Positions 15,033-23,132 of a stretch of 32,643 nt of DNA are shown here, one piece after another. The notes under the pieces were generated by a model that saw nothing but the letters and a program-made list of their open reading frames with translations, was not told the DNA's origin and searched no databases. The DNA is from Acidobacteriota bacterium (lineage in GTDB: Bacteria > Acidobacteriota > Terriglobia > Bryobacterales > Bryobacteraceae), in the NCBI GenBank assembly GCA_016871015.1, contig VFZX01000041.1, positions 1 to 32,643 on the forward strand, given 5' to 3'. Each line of letters begins with the position of its first letter. The stretch's first letter is position 1. The position numbers and the translations under genes are program-made.

Positions 15033-16829
15033 TCATTCCACCACTGTCAGCGTCAGACCGGGGACCGGACGCCGGTAGAAGTTCCAGTCTCCGTGATAGA
15101 TCGGGCCGATCATCGTCGCTGTGTGCGCTTGCGCCGCCGCTCCGCCCGGAGCCTTGCCGAGAATCCGGATGCGGTGGACACCCGGCGGCAAGTCCCCGCG
15201 CACCCGGAGCGCGATCTCGGGGATGATCATGTCGGCGCCATCCGCGTTCGGCTCGAAGAGTTGATCCCGCCGGAAGGTGTGCTTTGGCGGAGTCATCTCC
15301 GCGGGCAGCCCTTCCATCCGGACCTCCACCTCGTCCGTGAATCCGGACTCCCGCACCAGGTGGACCTTGATGACACTCTCCGTTCCCTTCTTGACCACGA
15401 AGTTCTCAGGTGTGGTGAAGAGCTGGAATCCCGGGGCCCGCCGCTCGACTTTGAGCCGGTAGGCGTAATCGGGTCCGCCGCGATTCAGGCGGTCGCGGAC
15501 TTCTAGCAACAGCGGCCCGTCCTGCTTCGGCGTATAGAACAGGCTGCTGTCCGGGTTGCCCAGCAGTCCGCCCCAGCCCGCGACGACATCGTCGTCTTCG
15601 CTGAGCTTGGATCCGTCCTTGGATCGAAGCAGCAGCACGGTGTCGAGCTGCGGACCGCCGAGCTGCGCGCTCAGTGTCCAGACGTGGAGCGGCTCGCCCG
15701 CGTGGCCCATCACTTGATGAACATCGCGCTCGCGCGGAGCGCTGAGAACTCCGTTGATGCTGTAGGCGGACTCGCGTAACGCCGCCGGATCCCCTTCGTT
15801 GAACTCGGGCAGCTCACCGATCTCGACGCTGGGGCCTTCCGCGGCACCAGCGTCGCCGTTAATCCACAGCCGCCACAGTCCTGCCGCGGCCTGCGCGGGG
15901 ATCGCGAACTCCGCGGTTCGCCCAGTGACGCGGCCCTCGATCCGCGGGACCTCCGATCCGTGCGCGGGATCGGGTTCGAACCGGACCGGCATCGTGTAGG
16001 GATACGTCATCCGCGCATAATCTCCCCGCCGTGCCTGTGTCAGGTATGCGCGTTTGGCATCGGCCAGCCCGGAGCCCTGGATCGTGAATCGCGTTACCGA
16101 ACCGCGCCGCGCGCCGAGCGGATTGATCGACCGGATCACCGGCAGCGCGGAGATCCGCAGGACATAAGCGTTGTTCTTGCCAAACGTGAACCCGCGCGGG
16201 CCGCGATACTGATCGAGCTTCACCGTGTGGATCCCGTCCTGGGCGAAGACGTGCTCGATGAGCGGATTCTCGTCATAGTGATTGCGGTCATCGTTGTATG
16301 CGATCCGCACACCCTTCGGATCCAGCAGCATCATGCGCGACTCAACCGCTGATCCGTGCTCCATCGCACGAAGGTCGAACACCCAACGCTCACCCGCCTT
16401 CACGGGAAACCGGTAGACATCAATGTCGGCCGCGCCATCGAGCCGCCCGTAGATCTCCACCGGCAACTGCCGGACCTCGCGTCCCTTTTCTTCAACCAGC
16501 GCCGGATACCGGCCCACATTGAACAGCAGCGAGCTTGTCGGTCCGAGCGCCGTCATCACGCGCAGCATGTGTCCGCCCGGAGCAGCGGCCGGCGCGATAC
16601 GCAGTACTCCCGCAACCACGCCTGTCTCCCGTTTGGTGAAGCGCAGCCATTCGAGGTCGGCGCAGTCGAACTCGACGCCAGTTGTGCCATCCAGGCGCGT
16701 TCCGAGGATCTCGATTTCGACTTCGGTTCCGGCCTGTCCACCCATCGGATGCAGGCGGATCAGCGAGGCGGGCTCGAAGTCCGCCGCGGCGGCGGCAAGC
16801 GTGAACACCAGCGGGAACAGCGCGCGCAT
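15033..16829 (-). CDS. Secreted IPT/PPC-like multidomain protein
   Basis: A 598-residue protein with a signal peptide (MRALFPLVFTLAAAAADFEP). An IPT/TIG-like fold near the start is suggested by GGQAGTEVEIEILGTRL. A pre-peptidase C-terminal (PPC)-like domain follows (IDVYRFPVKAGERWVFDLRA), then a second IPT-like segment (PLGARRGSVTRFTIQGSGL). Another PPC-like stretch contains DSSLFYTPKQDGPLLLEVRD, with a final beta-rich region. No catalytic motif is visible. Such proteins commonly sit with DUF1501 and DUF1549/DUF1553 genes in Acidobacteria and Planctomycetes, and may bind or position a substrate. It is spaced 6 nt from the DUF1501 gene and 4 nt from the sulfatase, so an operon is likely. Domain names are moderately sure; the function is unknown. 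Confidence 0.7.
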   Translation of the reverse strand: MRALFPLVFTLAAAAADFEPASLIRLHPMGGQAGTEVEIEILGTRLDGTTGVEFDCADLEWLRFTKRETGVVAGVLRIAPAAAPGGHMLRVMTALGPTSSLLFNVGRYPALVEEKGREVRQLPVEIYGRLDGAADIDVYRFPVKAGERWVFDLRAMEHGSAVESRMMLLDPKGVRIAYNDDRNHYDENPLIEHVFAQDGIHTVKLDQYRGPRGFTFGKNNAYVLRISALPVIRSINPLGARRGSVTRFTIQGSGLADAKRAYLTQARRGDYARMTYPYTMPVRFEPDPAHGSEVPRIEGRVTGRTAEFAIPAQAAAGLWRLWINGDAGAAEGPSVEIGELPEFNEGDPAALRESAYSINGVLSAPRERDVHQVMGHAGEPLHVWTLSAQLGGPQLDTVLLLRSKDGSKLSEDDDVVAGWGGLLGNPDSSLFYTPKQDGPLLLEVRDRLNRGGPDYAYRLKVERRAPGFQLFTTPENFVVKKGTESVIKVHLVRESGFTDEVEVRMEGLPAEMTPPKHTFRRDQLFEPNADGADMIIPEIALRVRGDLPPGVHRIRILGKAPGGAAAQAHTATMIGPIYHGDWNFYRRPVPGLTLTVVE

Positions 16830-16835
16830 CGCCGT

Positions 16836-18089
16836 CTACGCGAACAGCTCTTTGACCACGGTGCCGTCCTTGTTGATGCGAACCGGACGGCCACCCGCCC
16901 GGTACTCCTTATGGGCGTCGATGCCGAGCGCATGATAGACGCTCGCGCCAAGGTCCTCGATCGTGACGGGGCGGTCCACGGGTTCGCCCGCGTGGCGGTC
17001 CGACGCACCGACCACGAGTCCACCGCGGACACCCGCGCCCGCGAGCGCCACTGAGAAGCCGCGCGGCCAGTGATCGCGGCCGCCGGAGAAGTTGATCTTC
17101 GGAGTCCGTCCAAAGTCGCCGATGACCAGGACCAGAGTTGTCGCCAGCAGTCCGCGCTGTTCGAGATCCTCGAGCAACGTGGGAAAGGCCTGGTCGAAGT
17201 CCGGAGTGAAACGCTTGACGCCCTTTTCGTGTTCGCGGTGGGTGTCGTAGCCGCCGTGAAACACGGTGGCCAGGCGGGTGCCCGCCTCGATCAGCCGCCG
17301 GGCAAGAAGGCAGCCCTGCCCGACCCCGGTGCGCCCATAGGCGTCACGGATGGAGTCCGGCTCGGAGCGGATGTCGAACGCCTTGCGGGCCGCTGGTGAG
17401 GCGATCAGGTCGAGCGCCTTCCGCGAGAACTCATCCATCTCGTCGAGGAGCGGCGAATCGGTCGCCTTGCGGAACTGCCCGTTCATCTTGTCGAGCAGGG
17501 ACCGGCGCGCTTCGGATTCCTCCGCCGTTACGCCAGCGGGCAAAGTCAGATCCTTCACCGCGAAGTTCTTGGCGTTCGGATCGCCGGTGACGAACGGGTC
17601 ATGCGCGGAACCGAGGAATCCGGCTTCGGCGGAAAGATCCTTTTCCGGGATCGCGACGAACGGCGGGAGTCCATTGCGGCCGCCCCGCTCCTTCGACATC
17701 ACAGCGCCGTAGCTGGGATGGAGCAGATCGTTACGCGGCCTGGTCCCGCTGAAGATGTACTGCCGGGCCCGTTCGTGGATCGCTTCGTCGGAGTACATCG
17801 ACCGGATGACGGCGAACTTCTTGAAGGCCTTCGCGGTCCGCGGCAGCAAGCCCGAAAAGTGGACTCCCGGGACTGTGGCCGGCGCGGTGCCGAAGCTGCC
17901 CCGGATGTCGGCTGGAGCATCGGGCTTCGGATCGAAGAAGTCGAGCTGGCTCGCGCCGCCGCTCTGGAAGATGACGATACAGGCGCGCTCGCTCTTGCCG
18001 GTCTCCGCGCGCAGCAGCCGCGGGAGGCTCAGGCCGCCGAAAGCCAAGCTCCCGGCGCGGATGAAGTCGCGGCGCGTAGACGGGCTCAT
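16836..18089 (-). CDS. DUF1501 protein (Tat-exported, sulfatase-fold relative)
   Basis: A 417-residue DUF1501 protein. The Tat signal is TRRDFIRAGSLAFGGLSLPR. The conserved N-terminal block is IVIFQSGGASQLDFFDPKPD and the C-terminal block is VIGDFGRTPKINFSGGRDHW. The family belongs to the alkaline-phosphatase/sulfatase superfamily and nearly always accompanies DUF1549/DUF1553 proteins; its biochemical activity is not established. It lies 12 nt after the PSD1-type gene and 6 nt before the PPC-like gene. The length is normal. Confidence 0.88.
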   Translation of the reverse strand: MSPSTRRDFIRAGSLAFGGLSLPRLLRAETGKSERACIVIFQSGGASQLDFFDPKPDAPADIRGSFGTAPATVPGVHFSGLLPRTAKAFKKFAVIRSMYSDEAIHERARQYIFSGTRPRNDLLHPSYGAVMSKERGGRNGLPPFVAIPEKDLSAEAGFLGSAHDPFVTGDPNAKNFAVKDLTLPAGVTAEESEARRSLLDKMNGQFRKATDSPLLDEMDEFSRKALDLIASPAARKAFDIRSEPDSIRDAYGRTGVGQGCLLARRLIEAGTRLATVFHGGYDTHREHEKGVKRFTPDFDQAFPTLLEDLEQRGLLATTLVLVIGDFGRTPKINFSGGRDHWPRGFSVALAGAGVRGGLVVGASDRHAGEPVDRPVTIEDLGASVYHALGIDAHKEYRAGGRPVRINKDGTVVKELFA

Positions 18090-18101
18090 GATCCGGTCCT
18101 C

Positions 18102-20483
18102 TCAATGATTGATCTGGAACTCGCGGGATACCAGTGTAGCCCAGAGCAAGCCCTCGAGAGCTTTCCGCCGCGTGCGTCCAGCCGCTTGTTCCGAGCGCAG
18201 AAATTCGCGCACGAACTCTTCTTCGGCGTCGTCCGGCTGGCGCGCGAACGCCCGCTCGTACAAAAGGCGCGCGACCTCCCGGTCGCTGGCAGTTTCCCAG
18301 GCAACAAGGATATTCTCCTTGTTCTCCACTTTATCCTGGATGGTCTTGCCGTTCATCATGTGCAGCGTCCGGGCGAGGGTCGGCGATGCGGAGCGCTCAC
18401 AAAGGATGTCGCGGCGCGGGAATCCAAACGTCACCAGGAAGTAGTCAGGACCGTCCGGTTGATAGATCTCCATGGCGCGCGTCCCTTTCGGATGATTGGA
18501 GAACGTATGCGGCACTCCGCTCACCTGCGACACTGAGTCGAGCAGCGCCTCCGCGGGGATGGGCCGCGGCTGATAGCGCGCGAACAGCAGACGCTCGAGT
18601 TCCGGCGGATTCGGCGGACCCTCCGGCGGACGCGAGGAGAGCTGATAGGTCCGCGAGTTCAGGATCGCGCGGTGCAGCGGCTTGAACCGGAATCCGCCGG
18701 CGGTGAAGTGGCGCGCCAGTGCGTCGAGCAGCTCGGGATTCGACGGCGGATTGCTGGACCGCAAGTCGTCGAACGGCTCAATGATTCCCGCGCCGAAGTA
18801 CTCGTGCCAGATCCGGTTGACAGTGGCACGCGCAAAGAACGGATTCGCGGGGGAGGTGATCCATGCGGCGAGCGCGGCGCGGCGGTCCGCTTCACCGGGC
18901 GGGACGCTCCCAGCGCCCAGCAGCTTCGGCGCGACCGGCTTCTTCGTCACCGGATGCGTGATCTCGCCCTCATCGTCGAGATACCAGGTCCTGCGGTACT
19001 CGCCGTATCCGTGCTTGACCCGCATGCGCGCGAAGAACGCGGCGACTCCGTAGAAGTCGTCCTGCGTGTAGTTTTCCAGGGGATGGTTGTGGCACTCGGC
19101 GCATTCCAGCCGCACGCCCAGGAAGAGCCGCGTCACGGTGGGCACGGCGCGCGTGAATTCAAACTTCTTGAGCATGAAGTCGGTGGCGGGAGCCCAGAAG
19201 GCCGTGGCCGGCGTGATGAAGGTGTCGCCCTCGCTCGTCAGGATCTCGCGGACCATCTGGTCATAGGGCTTGTCGTCGGCCAGCCAATCGCGGATCCACT
19301 CCTTGAACATGCCCATCGACCGGCCCTGCGAGTTGAGCTGATTGTTTCGGAACCAGTCCTCGAATTTGACCGTCCAGAAGACGGCGTATTCAGGACGGGC
19401 GAGCAGCCGCTCGATCAGTGCCGGGCGGTCCGGGTTGGCCGTGAATTCTCTCGTCTCCGCGGGAGTTGGCGGGCGTCCGATGGTGTCGAAATAGACGCGC
19501 CGCAGGAATTCTGCGTTGTTGCTCAGCGCGGCGGGGCGTACGTTGAGCGACCTCTGCCGTGCCGCGGCGAGCGTGTCGATGAAGTTGTCCGCGGCGGCAG
19601 CAGTCCCGTCCGGCGGCCTCGCATCGGTGACGCCCACCCGGATGGCCGCCGTGTGACCCATGCCGCGGGCCAGGACCGCCGCCAGTCCACGCGAGCCCGG
19701 GCGCAGCACTCCCGCTTCGACACGTGCCACGGACTCGTTACTCGCCGAGTAGCGCACCTCGCGCGTCATGTCGCGTGTGGTCCCATCCGAGAGCCGGCCG
19801 ATTACCGCCACCGGCTGCGCGTTGCCGCCTTCGGTGAGGACCACTTCGGCTGGATAGGCTTCCAGCTTGACCAGCCGCGCTCCGGCTGATTCGAGCTTCG
19901 CGCCATTGCGAAGCCACTCGAACAGCGTGCGGTATTCTTCCGAATTCCGGTCCATCAGCCGACCCCCGCCATGCGGGACTTCGAACAGCGGCTTGCGAAG
20001 CAGCAGGCTCTTGGCGGGATCGGTGAGATCCACGCGGCGGCCGCCGTTCGCCTCGACGATCATCGCGCGGTCCGCCGTGGTGTCGTAGCCGAACAGCGAC
20101 AATTTGAATCCGTTCTGGCCCGCCGGAGAGCCGTGGCACCCGGATCCGTTGCAGCCTTTGATGGTGAGCACGGAGATCACGTCGGGCGAGAATCGCGGCT
20201 CGGGCCGGGCGGCGGACTGGGCGCGGACTTCGATGCGCGTCCGCGCGGTCTGGCTGCCACAGCGGGCGAGGATCTCCGCTGAGCCGGCGTTGACGGCGAT
20301 CGCCATTTTCCGCACAGGATCAACGCGGACAATCCGCGGATTCGTCGACCGGATCACGCAGCCCCTGCCGGTGACGACGAATTGTTGGGACGCGCCAGGT
20401 CCCGCCAATACGATGTTGTCCGGCACGATCCCGGACGCATTGCATACCGCCGCCGCGCCCGCCAAGACTAGAATCCGGAGCAT
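18102..20483 (-). CDS. DUF1549/DUF1553 (PSD1-type) secreted protein with heme-like motif
   Basis: A 793-residue protein with a signal peptide. A Big_2-like Ig domain comes first (SGIVPDNIVLAGPGASQQFV), then a cytochrome-like motif C111-N-G-S-G-C116-H117, a CX4CH rather than the classic CX2CH. A second Big-like domain follows. DUF1549 starts near residue 300 (NNAEFLRRVYFDTIGRPPTP) and contains LGVRLECAECHNHP, a second CXXCH-like site. DUF1553 starts near residue 540 (WITSPANPFFARATVNRIWH). The family is assumed to take part in secreted degradation of complex polymers, but the reaction is unproven. It is the first gene of the four-gene operon that ends with the sulfatase. A dyad AGTCT-ATTG-AGACT (20492-20505) lies just upstream of its ATG. 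Confidence 0.88.
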   Translation of the reverse strand: MLRILVLAGAAAVCNASGIVPDNIVLAGPGASQQFVVTGRGCVIRSTNPRIVRVDPVRKMAIAVNAGSAEILARCGSQTARTRIEVRAQSAARPEPRFSPDVISVLTIKGCNGSGCHGSPAGQNGFKLSLFGYDTTADRAMIVEANGGRRVDLTDPAKSLLLRKPLFEVPHGGGRLMDRNSEEYRTLFEWLRNGAKLESAGARLVKLEAYPAEVVLTEGGNAQPVAVIGRLSDGTTRDMTREVRYSASNESVARVEAGVLRPGSRGLAAVLARGMGHTAAIRVGVTDARPPDGTAAAADNFIDTLAAARQRSLNVRPAALSNNAEFLRRVYFDTIGRPPTPAETREFTANPDRPALIERLLARPEYAVFWTVKFEDWFRNNQLNSQGRSMGMFKEWIRDWLADDKPYDQMVREILTSEGDTFITPATAFWAPATDFMLKKFEFTRAVPTVTRLFLGVRLECAECHNHPLENYTQDDFYGVAAFFARMRVKHGYGEYRRTWYLDDEGEITHPVTKKPVAPKLLGAGSVPPGEADRRAALAAWITSPANPFFARATVNRIWHEYFGAGIIEPFDDLRSSNPPSNPELLDALARHFTAGGFRFKPLHRAILNSRTYQLSSRPPEGPPNPPELERLLFARYQPRPIPAEALLDSVSQVSGVPHTFSNHPKGTRAMEIYQPDGPDYFLVTFGFPRRDILCERSASPTLARTLHMMNGKTIQDKVENKENILVAWETASDREVARLLYERAFARQPDDAEEEFVREFLRSEQAAGRTRRKALEGLLWATLVSREFQINH

Positions 20484-20607
20484 CCTGACCGAGTCTATTG
20501 AGACTGGAGTCCTGCTGTCAACACGGGGTTGGCCGCGCCGATAAACGCTTCTCGCGTGGGTACTCGGTGCAGGCGAGCTACACGCAATCAGCCCCTTTTG
20601 TTTGTTT

Positions 20608-20757
20608 TCAACAAGTTGCCGGGTTCGTTTTGAAAAACGCTATCTCCGCGGCCCATGCCATCTCCTTGCGCCGGTTGTGCCCTCGCGTGCTTCGACGCGG
20701 CTTCAATATCGCATGGGCAAGAATCAGACGGCGACACGCATGGTTGCAACTTGTTGA
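20608..20757. repeat. Nested inverted repeats, potential 150-nt folded element
   Basis: An outer 12-bp perfect inverted repeat pairs TCAACAAGTTGC (20608-20619) with GCAACTTGTTGA (20746-20757). Inside it, GCCCATGC (20651-20658) pairs with GCATGGGC (20711-20718). The centre is a hairpin CGCGT (20684-20688), loop GCTTCG, ACGCG (20695-20699). All three nest, so the segment could fold as one long interrupted hairpin in DNA or RNA. It ends 88 bp before the Cas6-family start. It could be a structured RNA, a degenerate mobile-element remnant or a regulatory leader. The pairing is seen; the role is unknown. Confidence 0.6.
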
Positions 20758-20835
20758 TAAAGAGGGAGAAATAATTCTGCGTTATCCGTGAAGCAGAAAA
20801 ACGCGGTGCCACGGGGGCTCCGCCGTGCAAGAATT

Positions 20836-20839
20836 AGGA
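20836..20839 (+). promoter_or_regulatory. Ribosome binding site deciding the Cas6-family start
   Basis: AGGA lies 5 nt before the ATG at 20845. The upstream in-frame GTG at 20788 has no comparable site, and the extra 19 residues it would add are basic and unlike the Cas6 N-terminus. Confidence 0.5.
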
Positions 20840-20844
20840 TCACT

Positions 20845-21744
20845 ATGGCGGGTGTTTTCCTGGTCAGGCCGTTGCGGTACGAATTCCAGGCGGTGGACCG
20901 TGTGTTCATCCCTGCAGGAAAAGAGGAGAACGTATTCCGCGGGGCGATGGGGCTGGCGTTGAAGCGAGTCTGCTGCGGACCGGAATGCCAGGGGACGGAG
21001 ACGTGTGACTCCGAGCCGGTTTGCGGGTACCGGCGGATCTTCGCCCCGAAGCTTACGGATGGTCCGAGCGGCGTCTCCGATCCGCCACGTCCGTTTGTGC
21101 TGCGCGTGGCGGACCGGTTCGCGGGTTGGATCGAGCCGGACGGGCGGTTTGAGATCCGGGTCCACTTGTTCGATCCGGCGGTGGATCCGGTGCGGTATTT
21201 GACGGTGGCATTGGCTCAATTCGGTTCGATCGGGTTGGGGCCAAGCCGGGGGAGGTGCCGGCTGGCGGAGCCCGACGGAGCGCGGATCGCGGCAGAGACG
21301 CTGCCCCCTCCGCTTGAGCTGGATTTGGGATTCGGTGTTGAGCCATGCGATCGCATCGAAGTAGAGTTCGTGACGCCGACCGAGATCAAGGTAGACGGCG
21401 CAGTGGTGGCGCGGCCCGAGTTCCGGATGCTGATGGCTCGCGTGCGGGACCGGGTGTCGAGCCTGATGCGGCTGTACCAGGGGGCGGGTCCGGAGATCGA
21501 CTACGAGGGGTTCCTGGCCGAGGCGCGGGAGGTCCGGATGGTGGGGAGCGAACTGCAGGAGCGGGCTGCGGTCCGGCACAGCAGCCGGACGGGCCAACGG
21601 CATCCTTTGGGAGGGGCGGTGGGGAAGGTGGTTTATGAAGGTCCAGTGGGGAAGTACCTGCCGTGGCTGCGGGCGGCGGAGTGGACCGGAGTGGGGCGGC
21701 AGACGGTGTGGGGGAAGGGGCAAATTGCGGTCAGATTGATGTGA
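20845..21744 (+). CDS. cas6: Solitary Cas6-family (PF10040-like RAMP) protein
   Basis: A 299-residue protein. The N-terminal block has VFRGAMGLALKRVCC followed by cysteines C43, C44, C48, C54 and C60, then GYRRIFAP and PPRPFVLRV. This order is typical of the Cas6 'C-terminal domain' family. The C-terminal block (about residues 244-299) reads RHSSRTGQRHPLGGAVGKVV, then YEGPVGKYLPWL and TGVGRQTVWGKGQIAV, the glycine-rich RAMP signature. Cas6 is the endoribonuclease that cuts CRISPR precursor RNA within repeats. No CRISPR array or other cas gene is visible in the window, so this one is orphaned or serves a distant locus. Its coding strand is markedly G-rich, unlike the C-rich gene that follows. 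The family call is fairly strong; catalytic activity is not shown. Confidence 0.75.
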   Translation: MAGVFLVRPLRYEFQAVDRVFIPAGKEENVFRGAMGLALKRVCCGPECQGTETCDSEPVCGYRRIFAPKLTDGPSGVSDPPRPFVLRVADRFAGWIEPDGRFEIRVHLFDPAVDPVRYLTVALAQFGSIGLGPSRGRCRLAEPDGARIAAETLPPPLELDLGFGVEPCDRIEVEFVTPTEIKVDGAVVARPEFRMLMARVRDRVSSLMRLYQGAGPEIDYEGFLAEAREVRMVGSELQERAAVRHSSRTGQRHPLGGAVGKVVYEGPVGKYLPWLRAAEWTGVGRQTVWGKGQIAVRLM

Positions 21745-21785
21745 GGGACGGGCGTAGGGCAAGTGCCAACCAAGCCCGTTGCCTT

Positions 21786-21791
21786 CATAAT
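21786..21791 (+). promoter_or_regulatory. Possible -10 box
   Basis: CATAAT lies 18 nt before the ATG at 21810, in the 65-bp gap after the Cas6-family gene. A GAGGAG-type site follows at about 21796-21801. No clear -35 box is seen, so this is tentative. Confidence 0.3.
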
Positions 21792-21809
21792 GGAAGAGGA
21801 GCCGCCCTC

Positions 21810-23129
21810 ATGACCCGCCGTCAGTTTGCATCCCTCACCACAGCCGCGAGCTACAACCGCATCCTCGGGGCCAACGACCGCGTCCGCATGGGCTTCATCG
21901 GACTCGGCAACCGCGGCGACCAGGTCCATGACGCCTTCCTCGAACACGGCGACTCCCAGACCACCGCCATCTGCGACCTCCGCGAAGACTACCTCGACCT
22001 GGCCCAGAAAAAGTCGCGTGGGACCCCGCTACGCGTCATCGACTACCGCCGCGTCCTCGACAGCCGCGACGTCGACGCCGTGGCCATCGCCACGCCCGAC
22101 CACTGGCACGCCATCATGTTCAACGAAGCGTGCAAGGCCGGCAAGGACGTCTATGTCGAGAAGCCGCTCTCGTTAACCGTTTTCGAAGGCCGCCGCATGG
22201 TCGAGGCCGCCGCGCGCCACAAGCGTGTGTCACAGGTCGGGATCCACCGGCGCTCGTCGAAGTTCCTCAAGGAAGCCGTCGATCTCATCCAGTCCGGCGG
22301 ACTCGGCAAGATCACCGTCGCCAGGAGCTACCACATCGTCAACGAGTGGCCCAATGGCATCGGACGTGCCGCCGGAGCGCCCCCTCCCAATGAACAGGAA
22401 TGGGAGCGCTGGCTTGGGCCCGCGCCGAAGGTCCCCTACAACGCGAACCGGACCTATTACAACTTCCGCTGGTTCTTCCACTACTCGGGCGGACAGCTCA
22501 CCAACATGGGAGTCCACTACATGGACATGATGCGGTGGGCATTAGGCAAGGGAGCTCCGCGCGCGGTCACCGCCCTGGGCGGCAAGTGGGCCGTTGAGGA
22601 CAATCGCGAAATTCCGGATACGCTCGAAGTCCTGTGGGAGTTCGACGGCGGGCTGATGTTCTCTTTCAGCCAGTACAACGCGAACTCGGCGCCCGGCAAC
22701 CTGCAGAACTCGGAAATGGAATTCCGCGGGACCAAGGGCACCCTGTACCTGCATGGGAACCGCTGGGAGGTGGTCCCCGAGCCGGTGTCGGATCACGCGC
22801 GCCCAGTCCGCACGCCGATCGGCCGAGACGAGCAGCGGCGCCTGGAACGCTCCGGCCGCAAGCCGCTCATCGAGCCGCGCGTGGTGAAGGGAACGGCCGG
22901 CACCGAAGCCCACGCCCGCAACTTCCTCGACTGCGTCAAGTCCCGCGCCAAGTGCAATTGCGACGTGCTCGAAGGCCACCTGTCGACCTCGGCGACCATC
23001 CTCGGCAATATCGCCCTCAAGACGCGCAGCTTCCTCGAATGGGACGCGCGGACGGAGAAGTTCACCAACAACGCGGCCGCGAATCAGCACCTGCACTACA
23101 AGTACCGCGAACCGTACCGGCTCGACTAG
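21810..23129 (+). CDS. Gfo/Idh/MocA-family oxidoreductase (Tat-type N-terminus)
   Basis: A 439-residue protein with a short twin-arginine start (MTRRQF). The NAD(P)-binding Rossmann motif is MGFIGLGNRG. The family signatures VAIATPDHWHAIMF and GKDVYVEKPLSLT include the lysine of the EKP motif. The C-terminal domain contains GGQLTNMGVHYMDMMRW. Such proteins oxidise or reduce sugars and polyols; many in Acidobacteria and Planctomycetes are exported with their cofactor and act on glycosides. The start at 21810 has a GAGGAG-type site; the longer frame from 21663 runs back into the Cas6-family gene and is rejected. The HemW-like gene begins 3 nt after its stop, so co-transcription is likely. The substrate is unknown. 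Confidence 0.85.
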   Translation: MTRRQFASLTTAASYNRILGANDRVRMGFIGLGNRGDQVHDAFLEHGDSQTTAICDLREDYLDLAQKKSRGTPLRVIDYRRVLDSRDVDAVAIATPDHWHAIMFNEACKAGKDVYVEKPLSLTVFEGRRMVEAAARHKRVSQVGIHRRSSKFLKEAVDLIQSGGLGKITVARSYHIVNEWPNGIGRAAGAPPPNEQEWERWLGPAPKVPYNANRTYYNFRWFFHYSGGQLTNMGVHYMDMMRWALGKGAPRAVTALGGKWAVEDNREIPDTLEVLWEFDGGLMFSFSQYNANSAPGNLQNSEMEFRGTKGTLYLHGNRWEVVPEPVSDHARPVRTPIGRDEQRRLERSGRKPLIEPRVVKGTAGTEAHARNFLDCVKSRAKCNCDVLEGHLSTSATILGNIALKTRSFLEWDARTEKFTNNAAANQHLHYKYREPYRLD

Positions 23130-23132
23130 CCG

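Larger units (their letters stand above)
20484..20844. other. 361-bp intergenic region with no credible gene
   Basis: The short minus-strand frame at 20588-20830 has no recognisable domain and runs through the inverted repeats, so I do not call it a gene. The region separates two divergent genes and so should hold both of their promoters. Visible structure is the small dyad at 20492-20505, a CGTTTT-GA-AAAACG palindrome near 20626-20639, and the nested inverted repeats listed separately. It is less GC-rich than its surroundings around 20590-20640 and 20740-20785. Confidence 0.6.

Noticed and set aside
13835-15226. Plus-strand frame of 463 residues opposite the sulfatase
   Set aside because: Antisense shadow of the sulfatase with Arg/Val-rich composition; all sulfatase motifs lie on the minus strand.
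18672-19889. Plus-strand frame of 405 residues opposite the PSD1-type gene
   Set aside because: Antisense shadow; the DUF1549 and DUF1553 blocks are on the minus strand.
20608-20757. Integron attC site or CRISPR repeat
   Set aside because: The outer stems do not fit the RYYYAAC/GTTRRRY boxes of attC, and there is no repeated unit with spacers.
20588-20830. Minus-strand 80-residue open frame upstream of cas6
   Set aside because: It has no recognisable domain, runs through the nested inverted repeats, and overlaps the start of the Cas6-family frame.
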